In this document: positions 48,057-56,384 of the stretch, piece after piece | How positions within the stretch are numbered: position 1 is the first letter of the stretch | Layout of the letters: each line of letters begins with the position of its first letter | From: Betaproteobacteria bacterium GR16-43 | GTDB lineage: Bacteria; Pseudomonadota; Gammaproteobacteria; Burkholderiales; Usitatibacteraceae | Length of the DNA: 64,000 nt | NCBI GenBank assembly: GCA_001953215.1 | Contig: CP019169.1 | Coordinates: 2,852,001 to 2,916,000 of the forward strand | Direction of reading: 5' to 3' | Position numbers and translations under genes: made by a program | The notes under the pieces: model-generated | The model's input: only the letters and a program-made list of their open reading frames with translations | What the model was told of the DNA's origin: nothing | The model's database searches: none

Positions 48057-49348
48057 ATCCCTCCGCCTACCAGGCGTTCGCGCGCCACGTGAATCCCCCG
48101 CTCGCGCGGTACCTGGCCCTTTCGGGCCGCGACCAGCGCTTCGCACGCGCGAGCGCCTGCGAGATGGAGACCGACGCGGGCGAGGTGTACACCGACTGGA
48201 TCGCGGGATTCGGCAGCCTCAACCTCGGCCACAATCCGCCGGCGCTCGTCGAGGCCGCGCGCGCGCACCTCGCGAGCGGCGTGCCGAATCTCTTCCTGGA
48301 ATGCCTCAATCCGGTGGCGGGGCTGCTCGCCGAACGCCTGGTGCAGGCCGCCGGCCCCGGATTCGCGACGGCGTATCTCTGCAACAGCGGGACGGAAGCC
48401 GTGGAGGCCGCGGTGAAGCTCGCGATGGCCGCGACGGGACGCCGCGGCATCGTGTACTGCGAGGGCGCCTATCACGGCACCACGCTGGGCTCGCTCTCGA
48501 TGATGGCCGATGGCGAGTACCGCGCTCCGTTCGAGCCGCTGCTGCCCCATTTCAGGCGCATCCCGTTCGGCGACCTCGATGCGCTCGCGACGGCGCTCGA
48601 CGCCGGGCCGGCCGCCCTGGTGATCGAGCCCATTCAAGTGGAGAAGGGCGTGCGCGCGCTTCCCGGTGGCTTCCTCGCGCGCGCGAAAGCGCTTTGCCAC
48701 GACCACGGCGCGCTCCTCATCCTCGACGAGGCGCAGACCGGCATGGGACGCACGGGCTCCCTCTTCGCGTTCCAGGAGGAAGGCGTCGCGCCCGACGTGC
48801 TGGTGCTTGCCAAGGCGCTGGGCGGCGGCGTCGTGCCCCTGGCCGCGATGGTGGCGGGCGAAGGACTCTTCGAGCGCGCCTATGGCGATCCGCTGCGCTG
48901 CGAAATCCACAACTCGACTTTCGGAGGCAACTCGCTCGCCTGCCAGGTCGGCCTCGAAGCGCTCGCGCGACTCGCATCGCCGGAATTCCTCGACGACGTC
49001 CGGGCTCGCGCCGCCGAGCTCGCCCGGTTGCTGGAAGCGCAGGTCGCCCACCATCCCCTCGTGGAGCGCTGCTTCGTGAAGGGATTCCTCGGGGGCATCC
49101 GCCTGCGCGAAGGCGATCATCCCTGGTTCACGTGGAGCCACTGGGGCATGGACGAGTTCGCCGCTCGGCCCGCGATGGGTGCGCTGCTCGTGCACCGGCT
49201 GCATCGCCGGCGCATCCTCGCGCAGGTGTGCGCCCACGACTGGTCCAGCGTGCGCATCGAGCCGCCGCTGGTGGTGACCGTCGCGCAGTGCCAGGCCTTC
49301 GTCGCGGCGCTGCGCGAGGAACTCGACTGGATCGCCGGCCATGGCTGA
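48053..49348 (+). CDS. Class III aminotransferase, copy 2
   Basis: 431 residues from a GTG overlapping the SDR 1 stop. LCNSGTEAVEAAVKLAMAATGRR, LILDEAQTGMGRTGSLFAF and the lysine in VLAKALGGGVVPL are all present. It is related to copy 1 (D) and both begin with the same NLGHNPP block, so they are likely an old duplication. The C-terminal part differs (HPWFTWSHWGMDEFA), suggesting a different substrate. It lies between two SDR genes, an arrangement fitting oxidation of an alcohol then amination. Confidence 0.88.
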   Translation: MNPSAYQAFARHVNPPLARYLALSGRDQRFARASACEMETDAGEVYTDWIAGFGSLNLGHNPPALVEAARAHLASGVPNLFLECLNPVAGLLAERLVQAAGPGFATAYLCNSGTEAVEAAVKLAMAATGRRGIVYCEGAYHGTTLGSLSMMADGEYRAPFEPLLPHFRRIPFGDLDALATALDAGPAALVIEPIQVEKGVRALPGGFLARAKALCHDHGALLILDEAQTGMGRTGSLFAFQEEGVAPDVLVLAKALGGGVVPLAAMVAGEGLFERAYGDPLRCEIHNSTFGGNSLACQVGLEALARLASPEFLDDVRARAAELARLLEAQVAHHPLVERCFVKGFLGGIRLREGDHPWFTWSHWGMDEFAARPAMGALLVHRLHRRRILAQVCAHDWSSVRIEPPLVVTVAQCQAFVAALREELDWIAGHG

Positions 49349-50096
49349 GCGCGAGCCCCTGCGTTGCCTGGTGCTGGGCGGCTCCGGCTACGTCGGCTCG
49401 GCCGTGTGCCGCGCGTTGCATGCGGAGGGCGCGCGCGTTGCCTTCACGTTCAGGTCGCGCGAGAACGAGGCGCGCGTGCTCGAGCGCGAGCTGCCGGGCA
49501 GCCGCGCGATCGCGCTCGACTTTGCGTCGCACGAGGCGGTGGGCGCGGTGGTCGACTCCCTCGCGCGCGACTGGGGCGGGCTCGACGCGCTGGTGCAATG
49601 CGCCGGCACGGCCGGCAACCCGGCGCTGTATCGCAACGATCGCACGCCCAAGCCCGACAAGTTCCTCGACATCGATGCGCCCGGCTGGCACGAGATGATG
49701 GATGTCACCGTCGGCAGCACGTTCGCCGCGTGCCAGGCCGCGGTGCGTGCGATGACCGGCGGTGGACAGATCGTCGTCGTGGGTTCCATGGACGGCGTGA
49801 AGTCGGTGCCGGCGCCGGTCCATTACGCCGCGAGCAAGGGCGCGTTGCGTGCGATGGTGACGGCGCTCGCCCACGAGCTGGGAAAGCGCCGCATCCTCGT
49901 GAACATGGTGGCGCCCGGCCTGCTCGACGGCGGCATGGCGAAGTTGCTGAGCGACGACCTGCTCGCGGACTACGTGAAGCACTGCTCGCTCAAGCGCACC
50001 GGAACCGCGGCCGAGATGGCGGAGCTGGTCGCGTGGCTCGTGATGGAGAACACCTACGTGACCGGACAGTCGATCCTGCTGGACGGAGGCCTGTGA
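49341..50096 (+). CDS. Short-chain dehydrogenase, SDR 2
   Basis: 251 residues. The glycine motif is LGGSGYVGSA, slightly off the usual TGxxxGIG; VVVGSMDGVK and YAASK give Ser/Tyr/Lys. The Asn of the NNAG motif is replaced (QCAGTAGN). GQSILLDGGL closes the protein. The changed motifs suggest a distinct substrate or a reduced activity compared with SDR 1 and 3. The start overlaps the aminotransferase stop by 8 bases. Confidence 0.86.
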   Translation: MAEREPLRCLVLGGSGYVGSAVCRALHAEGARVAFTFRSRENEARVLERELPGSRAIALDFASHEAVGAVVDSLARDWGGLDALVQCAGTAGNPALYRNDRTPKPDKFLDIDAPGWHEMMDVTVGSTFAACQAAVRAMTGGGQIVVVGSMDGVKSVPAPVHYAASKGALRAMVTALAHELGKRRILVNMVAPGLLDGGMAKLLSDDLLADYVKHCSLKRTGTAAEMAELVAWLVMENTYVTGQSILLDGGL

Positions 50097-50650
50097 TGAA
50101 CCTGTCACGCGCCTGGGGCCTGCTGCCGTTCGGCTTCTTCGTCGCCTACCTCGCCATGGCCGTGAACGCCGGGCGCGGCTGGGATGCGTTGTGGGTCTGC
50201 CACGTCGCGAACCTGCTCCTGGCCGCGGGCATTTTCGCGCGCCGGGTGCGGTGGGCCCGCGCGGCACTGCTGCTGATTCTCGCCGGCCTGCCGCTCTGGG
50301 CCGCCGACATGGCGCACACGGGCCACGTCGAAGGGGTCTCGGTTGTCTCGCACCTCGGCGGATTCGCGGTGGCGGTGTTCGCGCTGCTGCGCTCCCCGCG
50401 GCCGCCGGGCCCGGCCTGGGGACTCGCGCTCGCCACCTACCTCGCCGCGCAGCTTGCCGCGCGCCTCTTCGCACCGCCCGCGCTCAACGTGAACGTGGCG
50501 CATGCTCCGTACCCGGGCTGGGAGGGATGGTTCGAAAGCCATGCCGCCTACTGGGTGTTCGTCACCGCGGCCACCGCCGCGGCGCTGTGGCTCGGGGATC
50601 GCCTCCTCCCGCGCCGCTTCCTGCCAACGCACCGGGAGTCCAGACCGTGA
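50096..50650 (+). CDS. Small integral membrane protein, unknown
   Basis: 184 residues with about five or six helices. Several His lie near helix ends (VCHVANLL, DMAHTGHVE, VSHLGGF, ESHAAYW), which might bind haem, a metal or quinone, but no recognised motif links them. I do not recognise the family. The ATG overlaps the SDR 2 stop by one base (TGATG), and its stop overlaps the next gene's GTG. Confidence 0.75.
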   Translation: MNLSRAWGLLPFGFFVAYLAMAVNAGRGWDALWVCHVANLLLAAGIFARRVRWARAALLLILAGLPLWAADMAHTGHVEGVSVVSHLGGFAVAVFALLRSPRPPGPAWGLALATYLAAQLAARLFAPPALNVNVAHAPYPGWEGWFESHAAYWVFVTAATAAALWLGDRLLPRRFLPTHRESRP

Positions 50651-52116
50651 CCTCCACGCTCCTCAAGGAAACGACCAGCCTCTGCACCACGTGCAAGACC
50701 GGCATTCCCGCCGCGATCTTCGAGAGCGACGGGCGCATCGTCATGCGCAAGTCCTGCACGCGGCACGGCGAACAGGAAGTCCTCATCGCCAGCGACGCGG
50801 CGTGGTACCACGGCGCCATGGCGTTTCCGGCGGCGCTGAAGAAGCCGTCGCACGTGGCCAAGCCCGTGGACGCCGGCTGTCCCTACGATTGCGGCGCCTG
50901 CCCGAGCCACGAGCAGTCGGTGTACCTGCCCGTGATTCCCATCACGAGCGCGTGCAACCTCGACTGCCCGATCTGCTACACGATCAACAAGAACGACGGC
51001 GCGTTCCACATGTCGCTGGAGGAATTCGATCGCACGCTCGCCGTGATCCGCCGCAACGATCCGGACATGCGCATCATCAACCTCACCGGCGGAGAACCCA
51101 CGCGGCACCCGCAACTGGTCGACATCGTGCGGCGCTGCCACGCCGCGGGCATCCACCGCGTCACCATCAGCACGCACGGCCTCACCTTCATCCACGACGA
51201 GGACATGCTGAAGGAGCTCGCGGCGCTGGATGCGCGCATCGTGCTCTCCTTCGATTCCTTCGACGAGGAGGTGAACCGGCGCATGCTGGGTGCGACCATC
51301 TTCAAGGCCAAGCTGAAGGTGCTGGAGCAGCTCGCGAAGCACGACGTGGCCACGACGCTGATCCCGGTGCTCGCGATGGGCGTGAACGACCACGAGGTGG
51401 GCGCCCTCATCGACCTCGCGCTGAAGAGCGACTTCATCCGCAGCCTCGAGATCCACACGATGACTTTCACGGGGCAAGGCGGCACCGGCTTCGACGCCAC
51501 GGCGCGCCTCACCGTCCCCGACGTGCTGAAGGGCATCGAGGCCTCCACCGGCGGGCGCATCGCGATGAGCGACTTCGTGCCCTCGCCCTGCGCGCATCCG
51601 CTGTGCTACCAGACGTGCTATCTCCTGGGCACGGGCGGCGGCGAGTTCGTGCCGTTCGCGCGCTTCATGGACCAGCAGGACCTGCGGGCGCTCCTCACCG
51701 ACAACCTCTACATCGAGCCCGGGGAGAAGATGGAGCGCGTGCTGGGCGGCGTGATCGCCGACCTGTGGTCGCGGGAGATGCCGGACGGCACCGCCGATCG
51801 CGTGCTGGCCACGCTGAAGCGCCTGATCGGCGAGCTCTTCCCGGCGCGCCCCGTCCCCTACGCCGAGCAGCAGCGCATCGCGGAGCGCTCGTCGAAGACG
51901 ATCTACATCCACTCGCACATGGACGAGGCCAACTTCGACACCGACCGCATTCGCCAGTGCTGCGTCGGCGTTCCCTCGGCCGACGGCGGCAACGTGCCCA
52001 CGTGCTCGTACAACATCCTCTACCGCGAGCGCGACATGCGCTTCGCTTCGAAGCCCAAGCCCGAGATCAACACGCTGCCGGGCGGAAGGAAATGGCATGC
52101 GATTCATCCTCGTTGA
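50647..52116 (+). CDS. Radical SAM protein resembling tetraether synthase (COG1964), copy 2
   Basis: 489 residues from a GTG in the previous stop. As in copy 1, an N-terminal metal site is CTTC (13-16) with CTRH (37-40), then CPYDCGAC (78-85), and the radical SAM motif CNLDCPIC (Cys103, 107, 110) and LTGGEPTRHP. C-terminal Cys are in CAHPLCYQTC, QCCVGV and PTCSYN. The two copies share this entire Cys layout but differ widely elsewhere, so they are probably old paralogues doing different steps. The end overlaps the dehydratase gene by 20 bases. Confidence 0.85.
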   Translation: MTSTLLKETTSLCTTCKTGIPAAIFESDGRIVMRKSCTRHGEQEVLIASDAAWYHGAMAFPAALKKPSHVAKPVDAGCPYDCGACPSHEQSVYLPVIPITSACNLDCPICYTINKNDGAFHMSLEEFDRTLAVIRRNDPDMRIINLTGGEPTRHPQLVDIVRRCHAAGIHRVTISTHGLTFIHDEDMLKELAALDARIVLSFDSFDEEVNRRMLGATIFKAKLKVLEQLAKHDVATTLIPVLAMGVNDHEVGALIDLALKSDFIRSLEIHTMTFTGQGGTGFDATARLTVPDVLKGIEASTGGRIAMSDFVPSPCAHPLCYQTCYLLGTGGGEFVPFARFMDQQDLRALLTDNLYIEPGEKMERVLGGVIADLWSREMPDGTADRVLATLKRLIGELFPARPVPYAEQQRIAERSSKTIYIHSHMDEANFDTDRIRQCCVGVPSADGGNVPTCSYNILYRERDMRFASKPKPEINTLPGGRKWHAIHPR

Positions 52117-52576
52117 CCGCGTCGACGCGCTCGAGCCCGGGCGCCACATCGAGGGCGTGAAGAACGTCGCGATGAGCGAGGACGTGTTCGCCGACCACTT
52201 CCCCGACAACCCGCTCTACCCGGGAACGCTGCTCGTCGAGTCGCTCGCGCAGCTCGGCGGCTGCCTCGCGGAGTTCAGCTTCCACGCGGGCTCCGAGGAG
52301 ACGCGCCGGGCCGTGCTCATGCACATCCGCGAGGCCAAGTTCCACGCGCCATGCCGTCCCGGCGACCAGTTGCGGATGCGCTGCGAGCTCACGAGCGAGC
52401 TGCAGGAAGTGGCGCTGGTCTCCGCGGTCGCGCGCGTGGGCGAGGCGAAGGTCGCCACCGCGGAGCTCACCTTCCGGCTGGTGCGGGTCGATTCGCCGCG
52501 CCTCCACGAACATCGACAGGCTCTCTATCGCACATGGATGCGGGACCTCGACACCACCAGGCTCGCGCTGCGCTAG
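52097..52576 (+). CDS. FabZ-like 3-hydroxyacyl-ACP dehydratase
   Basis: 159 residues of the hot-dog fold. ADHFPDNPLYPGTLLVESLAQ holds the catalytic His34 and Glu48, the FabZ/FabA signature. CRPGDQLRMRCELTSEL is the second strand set. It removes water from 3-hydroxyacyl-ACP to give enoyl-ACP. It opens the acyl-chain core of the cluster (dehydratase, KS-like, KS, reductase, ACP). It overlaps the genes before and after. Confidence 0.88.
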   Translation: MRFILVDRVDALEPGRHIEGVKNVAMSEDVFADHFPDNPLYPGTLLVESLAQLGGCLAEFSFHAGSEETRRAVLMHIREAKFHAPCRPGDQLRMRCELTSELQEVALVSAVARVGEAKVATAELTFRLVRVDSPRLHEHRQALYRTWMRDLDTTRLALR

Positions 52577-53412
52577 CCGTCACGGCGGCCGGCGCCTGCG
52601 TGCCGCGCGACGGCGACGACACGATGTCGGCCGTCGTCCCGTTCCTGCGCGTGCCGAAGACGCGCAAGTTCATGGGCAAGCAGGACCGCATGGCGGTGAT
52701 CGCCGCGGGCCGCGCGCTCGCGGGCGTGGACCTCCCGGCCGAAGCCCGCATCCGCACGGGTTTCTATCTCGCCGTGGGGTTCATCCCCTTCGAGCGCCCG
52801 GAGATCGAGACGCTCGCCGAGCATTCGGCGGAGGCGGGCGCGTTCTCGATGGCGCGCTTTTCCGGCGAGGCCATCCACCGCGTGAACCCGCTGCTCACCT
52901 TTCGCTGCCTGCCCAACATGCCGATGTTCCACGTGTCGGCCAACTTCGGCGTGATGGGCGGCTACCTCGTCACCTATCCGGGCGCGGGCCAGCTCTACGT
53001 GGCGCTCCAGGAAGCTGCGTGCGCGCTCGAGGCGGGCGAGATCGACCGCGCGTTGGTGGGAGGCGTGGCCGACCAGGACAATTTCCTGGTCGAGTTCGGA
53101 CTGCGCCGGTCGCCCCCGTGCGACGGCGCCCGGCCCGTGGACGCGGCCGCGTTCGTGCTGCTGGAGCGCGAGGCGGATGCGCGGGCGCGCGGCGTGACGC
53201 CGGGCTTGAGGCTCACCGCGCTCGACGTGGCCTACAACCCCCGCGAGGAAGCGACGCACGAAGAGACGCCGAACGCGGGCGGGCACGACTACTTCGGTCC
53301 CGCCTCGTTGCCGATGGCGCTCACCGAAGCATTCCGCGAGCGGCGATCGCTCCGGCATCGCGTGACCACGCGCGACGGCTTCGACGCCGCCAGCACCTGG
53401 GAGGCCGCGTGA
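52534..53412 (+). CDS. Ketosynthase-like protein without catalytic Cys (chain-length-factor type)
   Basis: 292 residues, only the N-terminal half of a ketosynthase. ALAVTAAGACVP matches the KS start, and ALQEAACALEAGEIDRALVGGVAD the helix after the active site, but the Cys of the SACxS block is Asn137 (HVSANFG). Both catalytic His regions are absent. Stand-alone proteins of this kind pair with an active KS as chain length factor in aryl-polyene and type II polyketide systems. The ATG chosen overlaps the dehydratase gene by 43 bases; other starts are possible. Confidence 0.8.
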   Translation: MDAGPRHHQARAALAVTAAGACVPRDGDDTMSAVVPFLRVPKTRKFMGKQDRMAVIAAGRALAGVDLPAEARIRTGFYLAVGFIPFERPEIETLAEHSAEAGAFSMARFSGEAIHRVNPLLTFRCLPNMPMFHVSANFGVMGGYLVTYPGAGQLYVALQEAACALEAGEIDRALVGGVADQDNFLVEFGLRRSPPCDGARPVDAAAFVLLEREADARARGVTPGLRLTALDVAYNPREEATHEETPNAGGHDYFGPASLPMALTEAFRERRSLRHRVTTRDGFDAASTWEAA

Positions 53413-54623
53413 GGCGGGTTGCCGTCACCGGGATGGGCATCGTGTCGCCGCTGGGCACGAGCCTCGGCGAATACCGCGACCGGTTGCTCGCGGGCGAGCC
53501 GGCCGGCGCGCCCATCACGCTCTTCGATCCCGCGGCGCTTTCCACGCGCATCGCCGCCGAGGTGCGCGGCGACGTGGGCGAGCGCGTGGAGCGCGACCGC
53601 AAGGTGGCTTTCGGCGTGGCTGCGGCGCGCCTTGCAATGGCCGACGCGCAGATCCAGGGCGCGCCGCTCACGCCCAACGGCGCGGGCGTATCCATGGGCA
53701 TGGGCCTCGAGCTCTTCTGCATGGACGACATGGTCGAGTTCATGGGCGCGGAGCGCATCCCGGCCGGCCGCGACGCGTCCACGTTCCTGCAGACGCCTTC
53801 GGACACCTGCATCCACCGCATCGCGCGCGAGCATGGGTTGCGCGAACCCCCGATGCTGCACGTGTCCGCATGCGCCGCCTCCACCGACGCCATCGGCGCG
53901 GCCTTTCGCCAGGTGCGGTCCGGACGCCGCCGCTGGATGCTCGCGGGCGGCGCCGATTCGATGATCAACCCGCTGGGCGTGGCCGGCTTCTGCAAGATCG
54001 ATGCGATGACCACGCGCAACGGCGATCCGTCGCGCGCCTCGCGGCCGTTCGACCGCGACCGCGACGGTTTCCTGCTGGGCGAGGGCGCGGCCGTGCTGGT
54101 GCTGGAGGACCTGGACGACGCGCTCGCCCGCGGCGCCCGGATCCACGCCGAGATCCTGGGCTACGGCAGCTCGCTCGACGCGCACGGCATCAGCGAGCCG
54201 CATCCGGAAGGCGAGGGTGCGTTGCTCGCGATGCGCCGCGCGCTCGATTCCGCGGGCGTCGGTGCCGGCGAGGTCACGCACGTGAACGCGCATGGCACCT
54301 CCACGCCGAAGAACGATCCGGTGGAAACGCTCGCGCTGCGCCGGCTCTTCGGCGAGCGTGCGGGAGAGGTCACGGTGAACGCGACGAAGTCGATGATCGG
54401 CCACCTGGTGAGCGCCTCGGGTGCCGCCGAGCTCGTGGCGCACATGGCTTGCGCCGGCGCCGGCTGGATCCATCCCACGATCAACCTCGAGAACCCTGAC
54501 CCGGCCTGCGACCTCGACTACGTGCCGCGCGTGCCGCGCCGCATGCGTTCGCCGCTGGCCCTCAAGAACTCGTTCGGCTTCGGCGGCCAGAACGCCTCGA
54601 TCGTGGTCCGCGCGCCATGCTGA
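53409..54623 (+). CDS. Beta-ketoacyl-ACP synthase (FabF type)
   Basis: 404 residues from a GTG in the previous stop. All three active residues are present: Cys155 in SACAASTD, His295 in NAHGTSTPKND and His332 in KSMIGHLVSASGAAE. PLALKNSFGFGGQNASIVV is the FabF C-terminus. It extends an acyl-ACP by malonyl-ACP condensation. It is a second KS beyond the one needed for general fatty-acid synthesis, so is likely dedicated to the cluster product. Confidence 0.92.
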   Translation: MRRVAVTGMGIVSPLGTSLGEYRDRLLAGEPAGAPITLFDPAALSTRIAAEVRGDVGERVERDRKVAFGVAAARLAMADAQIQGAPLTPNGAGVSMGMGLELFCMDDMVEFMGAERIPAGRDASTFLQTPSDTCIHRIAREHGLREPPMLHVSACAASTDAIGAAFRQVRSGRRRWMLAGGADSMINPLGVAGFCKIDAMTTRNGDPSRASRPFDRDRDGFLLGEGAAVLVLEDLDDALARGARIHAEILGYGSSLDAHGISEPHPEGEGALLAMRRALDSAGVGAGEVTHVNAHGTSTPKNDPVETLALRRLFGERAGEVTVNATKSMIGHLVSASGAAELVAHMACAGAGWIHPTINLENPDPACDLDYVPRVPRRMRSPLALKNSFGFGGQNASIVVRAPC

Positions 54624-55360
54624 AGGGCCGCTTCGTGGTGGTGACGGGTGCCACGCGCGGCATCGGCGAGGCGATCGCACGGACCTGCGCGCGCGAAGGC
54701 GCGGTGGTGGGGCTCAACTATCGCGGCGACGACGGCCGCGCCCGCGCCCTGGCCGAGGCGCTGCGCGGCGAATTCGGCACGGAGGTGGAGCTCCTGCGCT
54801 TCGACGTGAGCGATGCGGCCCAGGTCGAGGCCGCGTGCGAGGGTCCGATCGCCGCGCGGGGCGGCCTCGGCGGCTGGGTCAACAACGCCGCGATCAACCT
54901 GCAGGGCCTGGTCCTGAACCAGGACGACGAAATGATCGCGCGCCAGTTGCGCACCAACGTCGAGGGCACCGTGATCTGTTGCCGCTATGCGCTGCGGCAC
55001 ATGCTCGCGCGGCGCCGGGGCGCGATCGTGAACCTGGGTTCCATCGCGCGCGAGTCCGCGGCGCCGGGCCAGGCGGTCTACGCGGCCACGAAGGGGGCGG
55101 TGGCGGCGCTCACGCGCGCCCTCGCGCTGGAGTACGGCCGCAAGAACGTGCGCGTGAATTGCGTCGAGCCCGGTCCGGTGCGCACGGACATGCTCGAGAA
55201 GACCCTGCAGCTGGCCGAAGGGCGCGTGGAAGACCGCGTTGCCTTGCGGCGGCTGGGCGAGCCCGCGGAGGTGGCCGAAGTCGTGGCCTTCCTCCTCTCG
55301 GACCGCGCGAGCTACATGACCGGCGCCACGGTCGCCGTCGACGGAGGATATTCGCTATGA
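54617..55360 (+). CDS. Beta-ketoacyl-ACP reductase (FabG-like), SDR 3
   Basis: 247 residues, a standard FabG length. VVTGATRGIGEAIA, NNAAIN, Ser in NLGSIARE, YAATK and the end GATVAVDGGYSL are all as expected. It would reduce the 3-ketoacyl-ACP made by the ketosynthase. It overlaps the ketosynthase gene by 7 bases and the nitroreductase by 4. Confidence 0.91.
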   Translation: MLKGRFVVVTGATRGIGEAIARTCAREGAVVGLNYRGDDGRARALAEALRGEFGTEVELLRFDVSDAAQVEAACEGPIAARGGLGGWVNNAAINLQGLVLNQDDEMIARQLRTNVEGTVICCRYALRHMLARRRGAIVNLGSIARESAAPGQAVYAATKGAVAALTRALALEYGRKNVRVNCVEPGPVRTDMLEKTLQLAEGRVEDRVALRRLGEPAEVAEVVAFLLSDRASYMTGATVAVDGGYSL

Positions 55361-55998
55361 ACCTCGAGGAACTCATCCGCTCGCGGCGCTCGATTCGCCG
55401 CTACAAGCCCGAGGCGCCGCCGCGCGAGACGATCGAGGCGCTGATCGCGGTGGCGGCGCTCGCACCCTCGGCGAGCAACAAGCAGCCGTGGCGCTTCTTC
55501 GCCTGCGACGACCGCGCGACGATCGACCGCATGGCGGCCGCGGTGCAGGAGAGCGTCGATCGCATCGCCGCACGGGTGGACGCGCGCCTGATGGAGCAGT
55601 TCCGTGCCTATGGCGACTACTTCGTGCGCTTCCGCGAGGCGCCGGTGGTGATCGTCCCCGTCTTCCGCGAGATGGCGGTGCTGTCGCATCTCGTGGACGC
55701 GGACGTGGACGCGGCCGACCGCGAGCGCATCGCCGAGCTCGAATTCAACTCGGGCATCGTCTCGGCGTCGCTCGCGTTGCAGAACCTGATGCTCTACGCG
55801 CACTCGATCGGCCTCGGGTCGTCGTCGATGACCGGTCCGTTGCTGGCGGCTCCGGCGATCAAGGCCATCCTCGGCATCCCGCCGTCGTGGCGCATCGTCG
55901 CGATGGTGCCCGTGGGCTTTCCCGCCGAAGCGCCGGCGCCCACGCCGCGCAAGGCCGTGGAAGACGTGGTGCGCTGGAGCCCGGAGGTGCGGACATGA
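55357..55998 (+). CDS. Nitroreductase-family flavoprotein
   Basis: 213 residues. LIRSRRSIRRYKPEAPP at the N-terminus is the FMN-phosphate-binding start of the family, with PSASNKQPWRF next. IGLGSSSMTGPL and C-terminal VPVGFPAEAPAP complete the pattern. Members use NAD(P)H and FMN to reduce quinones, nitro groups or enones; some reduce or desaturate intermediates in natural-product routes. In this set it could act as an enoyl reductase, since no dedicated one is seen. The ATG overlaps the SDR 3 stop. Confidence 0.88.
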   Translation: MNLEELIRSRRSIRRYKPEAPPRETIEALIAVAALAPSASNKQPWRFFACDDRATIDRMAAAVQESVDRIAARVDARLMEQFRAYGDYFVRFREAPVVIVPVFREMAVLSHLVDADVDAADRERIAELEFNSGIVSASLALQNLMLYAHSIGLGSSSMTGPLLAAPAIKAILGIPPSWRIVAMVPVGFPAEAPAPTPRKAVEDVVRWSPEVRT

Positions 55999-56384
55999 CG
56001 ACCATGGACAGGAGCACCATCTTTCCGGCCGTGGCCGATCTTCTCGCCGACAGCCTCGCCATCGACGCGGCGCGGATCCAGCCCGATTCGCGCCTCATCG
56101 ACGACCTCGGCATGGACTCCCTCGACTTCGTGGAGCTCGTCTTCAGCCTCGAGCGGCGATTCGACGTGAAGATGCGTAGCGCCGAGCTGGACATGCTGCT
56201 GCGCGCGGAGTTCGACCCGAAGCGGCTCGTGGAGGGCCGGTACCTGCCTCCGGAGGACGTGGCGCGGATGCTCGAATGGATGCCCAACCTCGCGAGGGCC
56301 GATGCCGCGCGCGTCACGCCCCGGGATCTCTACGGGTTCATCAGCGTCGAATCCCTGGTCCGGCTGGTGGATCGCCGGCTCTGA
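55995..56384 (+). CDS. Acyl carrier protein with enlarged C-terminal region
   Basis: 129 residues compared with about 80 for ordinary ACPs. The phosphopantetheine Ser is Ser42 in LGMDSLDFVEL. After helix II (to about 58) some 45 extra residues (about 62-108, RAEFDPKRLVEGRYLPP and on) come before the last helix (DLYGFISVESLVRLVDRRL). The insert is mostly polar and helical. It may help recognition by the cluster's own enzymes. The gene follows the nitroreductase by overlap. Confidence 0.87.
   Translation: MTTMDRSTIFPAVADLLADSLAIDAARIQPDSRLIDDLGMDSLDFVELVFSLERRFDVKMRSAELDMLLRAEFDPKRLVEGRYLPPEDVARMLEWMPNLARADAARVTPRDLYGFISVESLVRLVDRRL

Noticed and set aside
52097-56384. A standard aryl-polyene cluster
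   Set aside because: The ketosynthase pair, dehydratase, reductase and ACP fit, but the expected acyltransferases, MMPL exporter, and ammonia-lyase or thioesterase genes are not present, and three radical SAM genes are.
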